Below the pieces are notes generated by a model. The model searched no databases. It had not been told where the DNA came from and saw only the letters and a program-made list of their open reading frames with translations. A DNA stretch of 64,000 bases from Centropus unirufus. Its lineage: Eukaryota > Chordata > Aves > Cuculiformes > Centropidae. A program made the translations under genes and the position numbers. The stretch is taken from assembly GCA_013397695.1 (NCBI GenBank), contig VYZI01000033.1, positions 2,359,776-2,423,775 on the forward strand. Direction: 5' to 3'. Of this stretch, positions 35,006 to 47,895 are shown in pieces. Positions within the stretch are counted from its first letter, which is position 1; each line of letters starts with the position of its first letter.

Positions 35006-37554
35006 CTTAAAATAAAAAAACAGAAAATAATAAATTTACTAGCCAGTTAGTCAACAACAAAACAATCATTCTGATGTGTGGTGACGATAGCTGCAAAATC
35101 TGCTCTAAACAAGACTCATTTTTATAGTCCTCTAGTATTTTCCACATGGTAAGAGACTTGCTATATAAAGACAAAAATCTACACATTTTTGTAAAATGGT
35201 CTAAACTACTCATCTAAGCTAGTAAAATTCTAAGCCTCAGGGTCAAGCATTGACAAAAGCCCAACACAGCACAGAATTTAAAGGGGGATCCAGGCAACAG
35301 ATAAGGCTTTACAAAGTGAGGCTGGACTTAGCGTGAAGCATTAATAAGTAGGATTAGTAACACTGCCTATAATACTACAAGGCTGCCCACTCTAGAAGGG
35401 GGTCTGCTGCTTCCTGTCTCAAGCGGAAGTGCATACCTTTCCACCAACTGCAGTACATGTGAATGTCCTGTAACTCTGGTAAAGTTTGCCCATACCATAT
35501 CACATCACATCACATCAGGCAATGAAATATCAGGATTCTGCCCTTAACTATTTTCCCTCTGAGAAGGCTGAAGAACTGGTTTTGGATTTTTGTTGTGGTT
35601 GTTGTATTATTACGTTATTATTGTGATTATTTTAACTACTGATACTTCAGTGAAGTACAACTTTACAGGTCAGATAATTCATAAAGGATTACTATTCTCG
35701 GTGAATTACAATATTTCCAAGGCTCCAACTTTGTGGATGTTAAATTACACTTCTGACAATCTACACTCTCAATACAACACAAGGCTGGATACATTGACTC
35801 TTAAGATGATTATTCATTACTTTGGATAGCATAAGATATATTCAAGAGTAGTTAAAATGACAAATTGAAGAAATCTTTGCTGTATTAAATTTCTACTCCA
35901 AATTCCAGCAAACTTGTCTCCTGCCTTCTCTTTTTTCACTGTACCTAGCGAGAGGCACTTTTACAATTTCCAAATACTCTTTATCAAAAGTACCTTTGGC
36001 ACAAGGTAGAAAAGGAGGGATGTTATGGTCTGTTGCTTAGTTACCTTCCAGAGAAACCATGAATTAAACGAGATTTTGCTATTGAGGATAGAACCTTGCT
36101 TTTACAGGAACTACCTTATGATCCAGTTCAAAAAGGTATCCAGCTCTGAGAAACAATTTCTCAGATTTCAAATACAATAAATCAGTCTTGAAACAGAGCG
36201 TAGCAATCGACTTCTCCACAAGTGCTCCAGACTGCACAGATATCAAAAATCTGAGAAATCCTACTCTCTTGCTGTTGAGCATGGATTTTGTCTTGGCATG
36301 AAGGCAAAACACAGAGTGTAAGAATGGTAAAAGCAAAATAACCTACATTTCAGAACAGTCTTTGTCACCCAATACAACTAGCCCCTACTGCAAACGTATT
36401 GGCAGAAGTCCTGAACTGTCCACAGGGACCAAGGAAATTAAACTGAAAAAGTATTATATAAAGACTGAGCATCTTACATTTAATCTAAAGCAGCTAATCC
36501 CCTGTCAGTCAGAAAAAACCCTACTACTACGTTTTTATTTTTTTAAAAGGTATCATTAATTAGACAGAGTTGAGCTTTAAAATTCACATTTCTTCAAAGA
36601 TGAGATTAAAAGACTGAATTTAAGTCCGCTCTTTGTATTATTAAATCTTAAAAGTCTGTATGAAATAAGGAAATGAAGCTCTATTGTATGCAATTCATAC
36701 AAGTAAACAAAAAGACAACAGTGGATTTTTAAAGTATTTCATTTGGTATTCTAGACTCCTGTTAGATGAACACTCATAAAAATGGGAATTTCATATACAC
36801 ATAAACTGAATATATCCATAGAAACCTCAAAAAACGACATCTGTAATCCTTCCTCTTCTCATAGTCTTGAGGAAGTTATGAATGTGAAAGAGAGAGATGG
36901 TATCTTGTTTCTGTAAACTACGTGTTAACAAAAGCAGATATAGCATTGAATTTAAACTTATTAAAACAGATTAAAAATGCCTTACGAGAAAAGAAAAATT
37001 TCATTTATAGGACTTCCTCAAAGATACAAGATGTTAAGCTGCTTGCTACCTTTAATTTACAGCTAGGACATATCTTCTCTCTAGCCGAATAACAGACTGT
37101 ATCAATGAGACAGAACTCTAATGGGAAAGTAACTTATTTTATTTTATGCCACTACATTAACAACCACTTCTATTTTGAAATACTCTATTTAGACAAATAT
37201 GAAGTGTTGTACTGAAGGGATTTGGAATTGATCATTCTGGAAAAAATGCTTTTTAAATGACAAAGCCCTTCTTGCCTGTCAGCAGTCTACGTGGTGTGTA
37301 ACCACGTTCTGTAAAACTTCCCACCATGTCAGAAGCAGCAGCATGCAGGTCAAGGAGAACAGGCACAGTGAAGTACAAAGGTTTAATTTATAACAAGAAT
37401 TTGTGGGTTCTTCCGGTTACATCTCTGAATATTCTGCTTGTATATAACAAATATAAAGAAAGTAACTATTGAGAAGACTAAAAATTATTATGTATGTTAC
37501 TGTTTCAGTTTTACCTATACATTATTTAAAGAAAAAAAATATTGTTATACTCAC
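35006..37554. other. MTA3 intron, 2.5 kb
   Basis: Contains an (ATCAC)n micro-repeat at 35499-35517 and a small palindrome at 37289-37307 (ACGTGG, 7-base loop, CCACGT). No exon or transposon recognised. Confidence 0.6.
35499..35517. repeat. (ATCAC)n short tandem repeat
   Basis: Nearly four units of a 5-base repeat in an intron; a simple microsatellite. Confidence 0.75.
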
Positions 37555-37613
37555 TAAGTAGGGATGTATACTTGTTTCAATTTACTTTCTGCTTCAGCTG
37601 CTTTCAGACGTTT
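37555..37613 (-). CDS. MTA3: MTA3 exon: post-SANT basic helix
   Basis: A 59-nt exon with acceptor CTACTAG and donor GTGAGT. It has 19 codons, KRLKAAEAESKLKQVYIPT, plus TA of a Tyr codon completed by the next exon. This charged, probably helical segment directly follows SANT in all MTA paralogues. YIPTY agrees with MTA3, where MTA1 has YIPNY. Residues 156-175. Confidence 0.95.
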
Positions 37614-40600
37614 CTAGTAGAAAAATTAACACATTAAAATATTTTACTATGATCAACTACAATATTCCATAAAACTGCACACGAACCACCTTTAAGTTAT
37701 TTCCATTTTGTGATTCCACAAGAGCCTCCAAAACAAGTTTAGAAACTATAAGATGAAAACAGAGTTATCTATTTTTATTACTAGTTTGAAATTTTAGTAT
37801 ACTGTCCTTCCCCAGTAAAACTCACAGGCCTCAGATGTGACAACAAAACTCCAAAAATGACATTTACAATTTACACAAATTGCCTCTACATAAACACATG
37901 ACACTGGACGACCTTCACAGCAGAACAAGTAGAAAATAAGTGAGTGAAACAGCACGTGACAAGTTCCTCATCAATCACGTAACTTCATACCTTTTGCACC
38001 CTCTGTCAGGCCTGAGGGTAGTACTTTATAAAAGCAGCATAAGGAAGTGGAACAGTGAAGTCCACTGACAGAAATAACTAAACATCTACTTCTGTTAAGC
38101 GTTATTAAAACTCTAGCTCAGGAACACAGTAGTAGCAGGAAAGCTACACTGCTATTAAGATAGTAGTGTATTTACTAGCAGTTTATTTACTGATTACTTT
38201 CTTCATATTTGCAACAAACTCAAAACATTGCAGTCAGGGTAGAATTCCTAACTTTTAAAATGTTGAGGAGTTTTAGTTATTGCCAGATCAATCAACACTA
38301 CCTCCTGCCGTTGAAGACTCCCCCTTTCTTTATCAGGTGTTTAAAATCCAGTCCTCTGTTTCTCCAACAACAGCCACTTCTCTGCTGTACTCCTATTTTC
38401 TGATATCAGTTTTTTGCCAGGTTCACAATCCAGGAAGATATTTCCCACCTTGAGAAAAGTATCATCAGAAGACTCTGCACAAAGAATCGTTTGCCTGAGC
38501 CATGAGGTGACTTACAGACTTCATCAGCTTTACTGCTGAAGTAAGCCACCACTTCCATTCAAAATTTCAGAATGTTGCCTCTGCGCTGTCCACCATAACT
38601 CTCATTTATAAAACATGTACCTTTGAGGAACAATCCATGACAAATAAGACTTCTAAGCAATCCATGCCACTACAAATAAATTCCTACTATAAGAGAGTCT
38701 TCTTCCATTTATTTCCAAGATAAGGGGTTTTTTTATTTCTTTTTTTTTTTTTTTTTTTAAACATGTTCACAGCATGCCTGTAAGTCCCATTGATACATCT
38801 GGGGCAGCTGCAGTCTTTCCCCAGCACCAGGCTTGGCAGCGCTGCCCCTACCTTCGACATGTCCATAGCAGAAATTCAACCGCAGCATGCTCTGCCTGCT
38901 CAAGGCAGTTATTGCAAGAGGAAGGAGAGAGAACAGCAGAAGTATGCTCCAAGTCTTGTAATCAGATTTTTTTTTTCAGCTGAGAACATTTCACAGCCCC
39001 AGCAGAGGAGCTCTCAATGGTGAACTCTTTCCACTTAACAGCTTCAGGCCACAGGCTTTCCACAACTGTCTGTTTTCCTTTTCATATTATACCCAATGAT
39101 ACAGAATTTGTTTTCAAACTGAAAAAGCATGCGAGACTGGAGGTCAGCTAGTAACAAGCATTCCACAGAGGTTCACAACAAACTGGTCCCATTCTACAAA
39201 GAGAATAAATAAATCTCACTGCACACCTAGCAAGGTCATCAAGAGCAAAAGAGGAAAACACAATAAATGGAAAGAAATGACAAAAGCAGTCCTGAAGCCC
39301 TGTCAAAATGTAAAAACTGCAGTAAGCTCTATTAAGCCCTGATGGTGGTGTCAGCGAGAAGTGATTATAACCATTAATTAAATTTTAGCATACTTTTAAT
39401 ATTGGCATGGGGGTTGTAAGGAATGCAATTTTAGAAACTGCTTTCCTCCTTTATTTACTAAAGTGAATCATGGATTGCATTTTACAAAACAATCACACGG
39501 TGCTATTTCAGCATAAACTGTATTTTTATGCACTAAAACTATCATTAACATTGCTCTCTGAGAGCAATAAAAAAATGCCACAGCTTATAAGATGAAAGGT
39601 CATTGTGAATTCAAGTACCAAGAAAGGAGAAAGGATGCAGAAACAAAACTATCAACAAATAGTTGGAATAACAATAGTTGGAATTTCTGAGACAAAACCT
39701 CTGTTTGTTGAAAATTAGAGGATGAAAAATGGTAAACTGCAAAGGCTGAAAGTTGAAATTTAAAACACTGAGACAAGAAACAAAGCACCAGAGTTTGCAA
39801 CAATAAGGTTAGTAAATCACAGGAGAAACATAACAAAGACAGCTGATGCTTCTCCTAAAAAAATATTTACATATGATGTTAAATAGTAACTATTTCAAAC
39901 AAGACTTACAGAATGTGTTGTAGAGGAGGTCAAGCCACATTAACTCAGCTTTTCACCTGGGCTCTACTACTTTTAATCAACTACCCTTAAACCTGAATAT
40001 TATTGCTTTTTAAGAATTTTTGTTATGAATATCAGCTGACAAAAAACCCAAGAAACGACCTCATTTCCCTACATTAGTACTGTTCTCAACAGTGGGACTA
40101 AATAAATGCAAGGGAAATGTAATCCATCATTGTAGCACAGTAATTTAGTTACCTTTACATACGTTCTCCATTTTTCTGTTGCAAAGTCTCAACAGAAGCC
40201 TTTTTGCATTGAATCAGACTTTTTTAAGGAGGGAACCATAAATAACGAGGACATATTTCATTCTATGGAATTGGCTACCTGGCCTTCCTCAAAGACCGTA
40301 TCATGTAGTGGTGATGAAAAGCGCTGTATTGTCAAGAATGATCACCCAAGGCCTGAATTAGTTTTGCTAGACAGGTTCAGTAGACTGAGAATTTTAACAA
40401 ATCGATTTCTCTTCACCTTGACTTGAAAGGAAAGAGCTCTAAAGGGCAAAGTGGCAGTACTATCTCCACTGCCATTAAATCACCACCTTTAGCTACCAAG
40501 CAAGAACATTTAGTAGCAGTTATGACAAGGAAAATTGTTATGCCTGACAAAAAGCAGCTGACTCACACAAAGGAATGAAGATAAGCAAAGAGCAAATCTT

Positions 40601-42543
40601 CGTATTAAATTACACTGATCTAGAATCCAGACTGTATTTTATGCATAAGATTCAATTATGTACATTGATCTACTTGTCTTCCCATTTCCCCAAGCTTCCT
40701 TGCCCCTCTAGCACAACATTTAGGGAAGGATTTCTCTAACATTGCCACTTTCTTACTCAGTATTTTCTCCGTGAAATGCACTCTATCACAGCTTGTTCTG
40801 GTGAGGAAAAAACCCTATAGATATCATTTTTACTGAACTGTACTACTTTTACCATTCCAGAACAAACTAAACAAGGGCAGGGTGAAGTTCTGATTTGTTG
40901 TAAAGAAGGACTACAGAAATGTTTGTCAGGATAAAAATGAGGTATTTGGCCTACACTGGTTTTGTTATTGACGATCATATGTATGACCCTGAGGGAATAT
41001 GTCTAAAGCATTCAATCCCGTGGTGTACTGCCATGCTCTGAGTTTGGATGTTTAGAGTTTACTTAATTACAAATAAAACACAAGCATTTATAAGAGCATT
41101 CAAGTTGTGGATACCCATAAAATCTATATGCTCTTCTTGTATGCGTGGCTAAAAAACTAATCCTATGAAAGAATACGCAGACACCATTACACACCTTGAT
41201 CATTATAGCAACAGAATCATAATAAAGCCCTAAAGGACTTTAGAAAGCAAGTTTCAGGTTTTTGTCGACCACTTCAGAGCAAGTGTTTCAGAAATATTTC
41301 ACAGGAAACAAGATCAGTTCTCTGAGCAACCTAAGAGTGTTGACAAAAGTCAATTTGCACTTCAGTTTATCCTTAATCCATGGCTTTCAGTATGAATAAA
41401 TTCTTTTTATCTGATTCTTCAACATCATCTGTTGCCCAGTCAAACAAACAGCACAACAGATCTCTGCTGGCAATACTTTTTTAGAATACAAATTAACAGG
41501 GGGAAAAAAAAAGGGTGCTAGAAGTGAAATGAATGGTGACAAATCCAGAAAAATATGCCTTTATGCAGAGCGTATTATTTTCTATTTGTATTATCCACAG
41601 AAATAAAAAGGCCCTACTGATAGTTCAAGACACTACCATGTGGTAAAAGCCTTTTCCCTTACTTTTCACACCCTAACAAGATGTAGAGATGCTTTCAAAT
41701 AAACCAGAACAACCTGAAGCAATCATCCTTTTGACACAAACTAAGTAAATCTGGAACAATTCCAAAGATGCAGCTAACAATACAACTATAATCATTACAG
41801 CATAAAATTTATTTTCAACATGTACCTAACATGGCCACTAATTATACAACTTAAATGTCAAATCATAAATTAAAATGGAATATTTAATGTTATTTTACAT
41901 ACCTAAATGAAGGAGTAAATACATAGGTGCAATATAGGAAAAGCATCAACACTGATGCTTTGCCTAAAACTGGTTAAAATATCCCAGTGTCAGTACCCAA
42001 TATAATTTTATCATGTTTCTTCTCCAGCACGATCAAAACAATTGAATGTTCAGTTACAGGATGAACACATCCACTGCGTGAAAGTTCTCAATTTTAGTTT
42101 TAATTCCTGGTAATGTCACAGTATTGTTCTATCCTGGAGTATCAATAAAAGGTTCATAAAATTAGCAGCCACTTTAACACGCTGTATTTCTCCTTTTCCT
42201 TCAGTCCCATGCACAGCTTCACAGCTTCAAGTCTTTGCTCTGGAGCCCGTTTCCATCTTATCCCTTACTGCAATAAGAACCAGGAATCATATTGCCACAA
42301 ACCAGCAAGTAACAAAAACAGCTTAAAAAGCTGTTGACAGGTATGTGATGTACGATAGGCATCAAAGGATTTGACAGTGTTCCCTGTGAACAGCACAAGA
42401 CCACTGGTCTGTAGCCTAAAATATTAACACAGGTCTTTATCATATTTCTTTTTAAGAACACAAACAGATTTTTATGCTGTAACATATTCAGATTTTTTAA
42501 GAATGTAGCAGACCGGCTCATTCTGAAATCGTTGTTATATTAC
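37614..42543. other. MTA3 intron, 4.9 kb
   Basis: Holds a T-run of 19 at 38740-38758. Short open frames at 38774-39023 look like chance. No other exon or named repeat recognised. Confidence 0.6.
38740..38758. repeat. poly(T) homopolymer run
   Basis: Nineteen T on the plus strand (poly(A) on the minus strand). It could be the tail of a minus-strand retroposed sequence, but the flanking bases resemble no element I know. Confidence 0.75.
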
Positions 42544-42618
42544 CTGCTGCACGTATCTGTCGGTGGTTTTCCACATGTAATAATACTCAATGATGCTAGT
42601 CAGTGACTTCCAAGGGAG
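42544..42618 (-). CDS. MTA3: MTA3 exon: SANT domain, last part
   Basis: A 75-nt, phase 0-0 exon of 25 codons, with acceptor GTTTTTCAG and donor GTAATA. It encodes [20 protein letters not shown] followed by RYVQQ, which is essentially invariant among the MTA proteins I recall. This is the third helix of SANT, with the YYYMW aromatic cluster. Because the exon is a multiple of three, skipping it would keep frame but remove the last SANT helix. Residues 131-155. Confidence 0.97.
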
Positions 42619-44191
42619 CTGAAAAACATTTGTTACAAATTAAAAGGGTCCCAAGAAATTGCAATGCTTGCATCCTATTAAACACACATTAAAATCAAGT
42701 ACACTTGAAACAGAAATACTAAAATGTGTATGTATTAAATACCTACACTAAAACCCATAAGCAAATGAATACACATCACTATTAATAATACACAACCTCT
42801 CCTTACAGTTAACATGGATGGAGAATTACCGCAATATCACACGTTCAGATCCAAATGTAATTTATTCTGTTTAAGCCATACGGTTAAACAAAATGATCAA
42901 AACAGAACCCAGATTTCCATCAGGAAACACAGAAGGTAATATCTCTATTATTAAGTGGATCAGATGGAAAACAACATCAGGACTAAAATAAATCATCTTG
43001 ACAAGACTGTTTTTGAGTCTCAGGCTAATTTTACGCTTTAAAAAATACAGTGGCTACCGTAGGTGGTTCACAAGTTTTCAAGCCCCATTACAACTCGGCC
43101 GCTCATACAATACCACTAGTTTTGCATAAACCTCCATGTACTCTCAACCATCAAACAAGAAACAAAAAGATGCTAGGAACATGTTTCCTCAAGTAACGAG
43201 AGTGATACTGACAATTAATATTTCACAAAAATCTCTGTGCAAACTCGAGGCAATTAATGATCGCTTGGGATGCATAAGTTCATTGATAAAATAAAGATGT
43301 ATTAGCTAGGTTTATGGAAGAAAATCATATAGCAACCATTTTTAATTAATACTGAATAATCTACCCCATAAATTCTTTCCATAATTTAAAATTATACTTC
43401 TCTTAGAAAATCAATGCAATTTTGTATCATAACTTGGAAACAAGCTACTATTTTGTGTCTGATAATGTCTAGAGGCATGCATTAATGCTAGTACTCCCTG
43501 CTTTCCCGAAATTACTATCATTTTTAGGAAATCCCAGAAAATATAGGTGTGGAAACAGAGCTATCCAACCTTGCTCCACTTTGGGGTTTTCTGCATGCCT
43601 TAAGCCAAAGAACAAATTCCTGAACCTTCAATCAAGTTCTGAAACAAGAGGAACTCCTTATCAAAGCTGTCTCCCAGCATGCAGTGGCTTCACAGCCAGT
43701 TTTTCATGCTTCTTGCTCACTTGCAGACACTCGGAGGAACTGAGACTAGCTCCCACCTCTGCCTTTCAGGAGCTGGGATTCAGGTCCATACTTGGCTGTG
43801 AATTCTAACTCAGGCAGGGTACCACAGTGCGTAAATCCCTGTCCATTCGTACTTAATTAAAAAGCAGCAGAAGTGACAAGTGCATAAGCTGATGTTCCAA
43901 TAAACAGCAACACAACTCAGTTTACTAAAATCCTTTCATTTTCTCAGCTAAATTGTGCCTTAACAGAAATCTGCCTAAGAAAAGGCCAGTGACAGGAACA
44001 TGAGTTTGGTGTGAGGGGACGGATGAGCTGCTTCTCTATCTCTAAGTGCATATTCTTCAAGGCACCCAGATGAAACTCTGCCATCCCAACTATGTGCCAT
44101 CGTCAATGAGTACGTTGTAGTGTCTTCATATTTATTTGCCCTCCTGAACACTTACTAACACATTCATGCTACAGATTGCCATTTTTCTAGG

Positions 44192-44207
44192 AAAAAAAAA
44201 AAAAAAA
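44192..44207. repeat. poly(A) homopolymer run
   Basis: A run of 16 A on the plus strand, followed by an AC-containing A-rich stretch. I saw no recognisable retroposed copy next to it. Confidence 0.8.
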
Positions 44208-45936
44208 CAACAAAAACTTTAATCTGTTTTAACTATGAATGTGACATCAATATGTTCATTCATTCAGTAGGCAGCTACAATCAAGGAAAAACACCTTGAA
44301 AAAAACACCTTGCTTGAACGGGATAATCAAAATCCTTTTACACCTCGAGTCACAACTCTGCAACTTAACAGACTGAGTATGAATATCCTGTATTCTGTTT
44401 ACCTACACACTTAAATGACAGAACACTGCAGAGGTAGATGAATTTCCCCGAGACTGCTCTGAACTGCCAGAGAAGCTGTGAACAGCCACAGAACAGAGTA
44501 CTCTCATTACCAAATTCTATTAAACACCAACTGAAAGAAGTAAAAATGGCCATCTGCGTGACATTTTGTAGAAGAAAATTAGCAAAGAGGTGTCAGCAGT
44601 AAAAAGACAGGGAGAGGGAATTTTCAGTCTCTTTAGTTTCTTCAGGGTGAAAATGGACTGCTCAAATCAGATCGGAAGGAAAAAGGATTATAAAGTAACT
44701 AAAAAAGGTACTTGTAAACTTTAAGGCACATTTCCACAATTTTCTGAAGTTGGAAAACAGCTGCGCCTGCTTTCTATTAATGGTTCAAGTCTGATTCCCA
44801 AGGGCTTTCTTGCCATATTTGAGATCTAACAGTTAGAAATTTGTGAAAACTGTTGATAATGAAAAACAAAGAATTAACAAGCATAACAGCTGTCTCTTAA
44901 CATTAGGAAAACAGTTTTATTTGGAGAACGTTAAATATTCAGTTTTCTTCCATTGTGCTATGCTGTGAAGTGATTCAAGTGTATCAGGTAAATTCAATTA
45001 ACTTAAAACGTTGAGGTTGATTAGGTTTCACATAGGTTCTTCAAGACAGAGGAACCTCAACAAATGAGCTCCTGTAACAGTTGATGAGTCAACAGCTGGT
45101 GCAAATGATAATTCGAGAGCTAGACTGGTAATTTGACAACAAACGAGCTTCTCATGTCTCTTAAAAAAAAGGTAAACTCCTTTATATCGTTTAATTTATA
45201 ATAATTGTCTTGCTGGCTAATATTTAGTGTTCCTGGCTTAATGTTTGAGCTGCACATCAAACATCAAATAGTGCCAGTTCTTACTAATTGCTGGAAAAGT
45301 AAATGAACCTGCCCTTTAGAGAACTATCTAAGGGCTGTAATTGCAGCTGCCATGCCTTGCAAATCTGGGCTGGAATATAATGACTCAAGCAGGTACTATC
45401 TGACCCTTCCACTTTCTGCCACACAACATGACAGCCTTGCCTGCAGTGTCACACCACTGCAGGTCTGCTTAAGTTCGCATTTAATCTCAGGCACCATAAG
45501 ATATAATTTTTATCATTAGATCCTCTATGGACACTTGAGCAATGTGCTAGCTTCTACTCATGTAAAAGTACTTACTTTTCAATAATCAGTCACTGCAGAG
45601 ACAGATTACAATAAACAAACATACTCTTATGCAAAATTACTGCTTAAGTAATGCCTATGTATTTATACTTCACATTTATTACCCATCTCACCTTGCAGAA
45701 AATTTTCATATATCCATGATCTAAATCTTGAAAAACTACCTTAGATGATTACTTAATACTACGTTTGTTTCCAAATACCTATCCTTCTAAAATGCTGCAT
45801 AGCATGTGAACACATTTACTCTAGAGAAATGAAGATATCCCAGGATTACACAGTGATTACTGTCACTGAAAGATTTCAATTTCCATAGAATTAAATCAAG
45901 ACTGTGTGCACTAAGTTCCCGATACCATATAACTTG

Positions 45937-45951
45937 ATATATATATATATA
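45937..45951. repeat. (AT)n simple repeat
   Basis: A 15-base alternating A/T tract inside an MTA3 intron. It is a short microsatellite that could be polymorphic in length. Confidence 0.8.
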
Positions 45952-47706
45952 GAACAGATATTCTTTGAACAATGTTTCAATAATGATATGCCACTTTTCC
46001 AAAGGTAAAAAAGTAGACAACATCCCTGCTCTAACTTAATAAGATTATAATAATTTTACCCCACATGCATTTCTGCTGCCCTCCAACTTCTACATTCTGG
46101 CTACACTCCAAATCTGTGCATGTCTTTCACTCTGGGAGGAGGGCGAGGGAAAATACCTGCATTTTGAGAAGGAAGAATCAGTGAAAGAGGGAGGGTATCA
46201 GGAGGCTACCCGAGATAAAACTGGAACATTTAAAACAGCTTCTAGTAGACTCACTCAAATACCTCGCATTTGAACACTGCAAACACAAAAGTGATCCCTG
46301 CAATGCCTTATTCAACCGTATCACTTTAATGCCTCTTTATCAACAGACTTACATGTTACATAATACAGAAATTACACAGAAAAGAACAATACTATATAAA
46401 TACCAGAGACAAGTCTCGGGTACACTTGATCACAAATGGTTTTAAGACTAAACTTGTAAACAGCCAATAAAATCTGTACTATACTTCAGGCATTCTGAAA
46501 AGCCAAACACTCTGTATTAGGAAACATTTAGTTAGAAGACATAGCTACTAAAACTCTACAAAATATTCTTTTCCAATAATATTTTCTTGAAGTTAACAGC
46601 TATTCCATCCATGATGCAATTTTCAACCTTATGTGATGAACACAGTGAACATTTTCTCCCCAAAGAATCTCAAAATTAAGCCTGCAGATATAATACAGCT
46701 GTTAAAATGTCAGTTCTTCAGAACAAAACAATAGCCTTCCTTTCCTTCCCTTCCCACCTTCATTCAATTATCTGATTCATTTCAGAACTATGAAAGTGAA
46801 GGAAAGACAGCTTCACTCAGTTCAGCCTCTTCCCATTGCCCCACACTATGCTCTGCAAAGAAAAAAAACCCTTGAGCTCTCAGAGTCAAGCAGAATGACA
46901 TTGTTTTGAAAATTTATCAATTGACTTCAATTTCAATAAAGGAATTCCTGTGGCTCAAATTCTAGTCTTTTTACAAGGCCTAACTTTAATTGAGAGCAAC
47001 AGAGCAAATATTTTTCCTTGAAAGAACGAGACCCTGCAAGAAAGGTGCAAAAAAATTTCCAATTACTAGTAGCTCCAGCACTTAGTGTTAGAATCAATTT
47101 CATTTCATTGCTCTGCATTAGAATTCAGCAAATTAAAGCTTTGCTGCCCTATAAGCTGATATTTCAGTACCAAAACCAGTGTAGTTAGAACATATTGGAA
47201 AACATTTCCTTTACTTTTCAGAAGTGCCAAAACACCCAATATGTCAAAATAACTCCCTGTAGTGCACTTTAAAAGCTATCTGAATATAAATTTCTCTCTG
47301 CTAACCATGGAAGAAAACCTCAGCTTTTCCAAAAACACTCAGGGGAGTCAGCCATGTAGCTGCTAATGAATTTCACTAGAAATTGTGGAAAAGTTCTGAA
47401 GAGCTGGAACCTTATCAGACACTTGTAAAATCCTTGTAAAAATCCTTATCAAAACATATCAGGATGAGACATCCTACCTGGTATTAATTCATTGAACAGA
47501 GTATCTTCTGTCATTATCTTTCCAAAGAACAGAACCGAACAAGAAAACATATTGATTTTCAACCAGACAAAATGTATATATATGTTAATTACATACACCA
47601 GCTACACAGATTTCTCCTCTAGCTAATCTTCCAAACCTACACAAAGCAGTTATGCTCACCTATGTGAAAAGAGAGTAACTGAAAAGTGTCCCACTTTTGT
47701 ACTCAC

Positions 47707-47895
47707 AAAGTCTTGTCGAATGTCACTAAAGTCCTTGCCATACTTTTCCAGCGCCTCTTCAAATAAACTTGCTTCTGACGCTGACCACTCTTCCATTTCG
47801 TCTCTACACAAGACAGGCCCTCCAAGCGGCACCAGAACACCGACAGCACTGCTCAAATCATAGTTGTGTTTATGCAGAGTATTCATTGCATGAAA
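47707..47895 (-). CDS. MTA3: MTA3 exon: SANT domain, first part
   Basis: A 189-nt, phase 0-0 exon of 63 codons with acceptor TTGCTAG and donor GTGAGT. It reads FHAMNTLHKHNYDLSSAVGV, then LVPLGGPVLCRDEMEEWSAS and the EASLFEEALEKYGKDFSDIR segment, ending QDF. EEWS (about residue 102) opens the SANT fold; the Trp and the following Phe/Tyr residues are its usual core aromatics. SANT contacts HDAC1/2 and, in this family, helps form the inositol-phosphate pocket at the interface. HKHNYDLSSAVGVLVPLGGP favours MTA3 over MTA1, which has a different sequence (KNIYDISKA-like) here. The apparent open frame continues a few codons into the intron, but the GTGAGT donor ends the exon. Residues 68-130. Confidence 0.97.

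Larger units (their letters stand above)
42619..47706. other. MTA3 intron, 5.1 kb
   Basis: No exon or named repeat family recognised. Simple sequence only: an A-run of 16 at 44192-44207 and an alternating AT tract at 45937-45951. Confidence 0.6.
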
